Shown here one piece after another: positions 63,441-64,000 of a stretch of DNA of 64,000 bases; within the stretch, counting starts at the first letter, position 1; the number at the start of each line of letters is the position of its first letter. This stretch comes from Roseobacter insulae (GTDB lineage Bacteria; Pseudomonadota; Alphaproteobacteria; Rhodobacterales; Rhodobacteraceae). The position numbers were made by a program, and so were the translations under genes. Under the pieces are notes generated by a model. It did not search any database, was not told the origin of the DNA, and worked only from the letters and a program-made list of their open reading frames with translations. The stretch lies in the NCBI RefSeq assembly GCF_019375555.1, contig NZ_JAHXDN010000008.1:1-64000 (forward strand), given 5' to 3'.

Positions 63441-64000
63441 TGGCGGAAACACGCTTCACCATTCTGGGCTGCGGCTCCTCCGGCGGGGTGCCCCGGCTTG
63501 GCGGCCACTGGGGCGACTGCGACCCGTCAAACCCGAAAAACCGCCGCCAGCGCTGTTCGCTGTTGGTGGAACGGCAGACAAGTGACGGCACCACCACCGT
63601 TCTGATCGACACCTCGCCGGATTTGCGCAACCAGTTGCTGGCCGCCAATGTCGGACGTCTGGACGCGGTGATCTACACCCACGCCCACGCAGATCACGTA
63701 CACGGCATCGATGATTTGCGCATGGTTGTCTTCAACATGCGCGCGCGCCTGCCGGTCTGGGCCGATGCGCCAACCCGCGCCGCGCTGATGCAGCGGTTCG
63801 AATATGCCTTCGTGCAACCCGAAGGCTCAACCTACCCGCCGATCCTGAACATGCACCTGATGGAGGGTGAAGTAACCATCGACGGCGCGGGGGGGCTTCT
63901 TCACTTTGCACCCTTCCAGGTCGCGCATGGCGGAATGGACGCCCTGGGCTTCCGCATGGGCGATGTCGCCTATCTGCCCGACGTGGCGCAAATTCCAGAG
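63440..64000 (+). CDS. MBL-fold metallo-hydrolase, cut by the window end
   Basis: The first 187 residues of a metallo-beta-lactamase-fold protein of the PhnP/RomA-like type. GCGSSGGVPRLGG at the N-terminus, LIDTSPDLRNQLL, and the zinc motif THAHADHVHGIDD. The ATG overlaps the tatD stop (TAATG). The frame is still open at 64000. This pairing with tatD is common in Rhodobacterales; possible phosphodiesterase. Confidence 0.9.
   Translation, partial: MAETRFTILGCGSSGGVPRLGGHWGDCDPSNPKNRRQRCSLLVERQTSDGTTTVLIDTSPDLRNQLLAANVGRLDAVIYTHAHADHVHGIDDLRMVVFNMRARLPVWADAPTRAALMQRFEYAFVQPEGSTYPPILNMHLMEGEVTIDGAGGLLHFAPFQVAHGGMDALGFRMGDVAYLPDVAQIPE

Overview
The window looks like a chromosomal segment of a marine alphaproteobacterium of the Rhodobacterales (Roseobacter group). 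The reasons are high G+C with alphaproteobacterial codon use, a housekeeping block with a SPOR lipoprotein, a D,D-carboxypeptidase, tmk, holB, tatD and an MBL hydrolase, many ABC importers and LysR regulators, a bactofilin, and a cysteate-lyase-like PLP enzyme. The assignment rests on gene content and protein style only; no 16S or database search was available.

Layout. 1-3.5 kb: a broken or partial SLC13 permease, a terminator, a GMC oxidoreductase with its Tat-exported small subunit, a VOC protein and a small ribbon-helix-helix protein. 3.7-11 kb: a peptide ABC importer (two ATPases, two permeases, one binding protein) behind a membrane-dipeptidase gene, read away from a divergent LysR gene. 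11.4-15.9 kb: a HemG-like flavodoxin, then a signalling run of a periplasmic binding-protein-like sensor, a hybrid histidine kinase and a single-domain receiver. 15.9-22.4 kb: a LysR gene divergent from an operon with a PLP cysteate/D-cysteine lyase-like enzyme, a betaine-type ABC importer and an alpha/beta hydrolase. 22.5-23.5 kb: a bactofilin and a cupin.

23.9-51.5 kb is the most interesting part: a contractile, phage-tail-like injection system without capsid, packaging, integration or lysis genes. It has a sheath, tube, chaperone-like protein, hub, spike, PAAR tip, gp25-like wedge, J-like wedge and a gpI-like protein carrying eight tandem repeats of about 110 residues. It also holds a 1356-residue protein that joins a gpU-like tail domain to OmpA and peptidoglycan-binding domains and to a C-terminal HExxH candidate metalloprotease. 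The cluster is bracketed by its own transcription machinery. A short sigma-54 paralogue lies directly upstream, a consensus -24/-12 promoter (25287-25302) precedes the first tail gene, and a receiver-less sigma-54 activator lies convergent at the far end. This suggests a self-contained sigma-54 switch for the machine.

52.0-54.3 kb: a cytochrome c', a multicopper oxidase and a cytochrome c behind what looks like a CueR/MerR-type copper promoter. 54.4-58.1 kb: a GlxA/AraC regulator, a DUF1272 protein, a PTP-like protein and an L-arabinonate-type dehydratase. 58.5 kb: tRNA-Ser(UGA). 58.8 kb to the end: the cell-wall, DNA-replication and nucleotide housekeeping operon, cut by the window edge.
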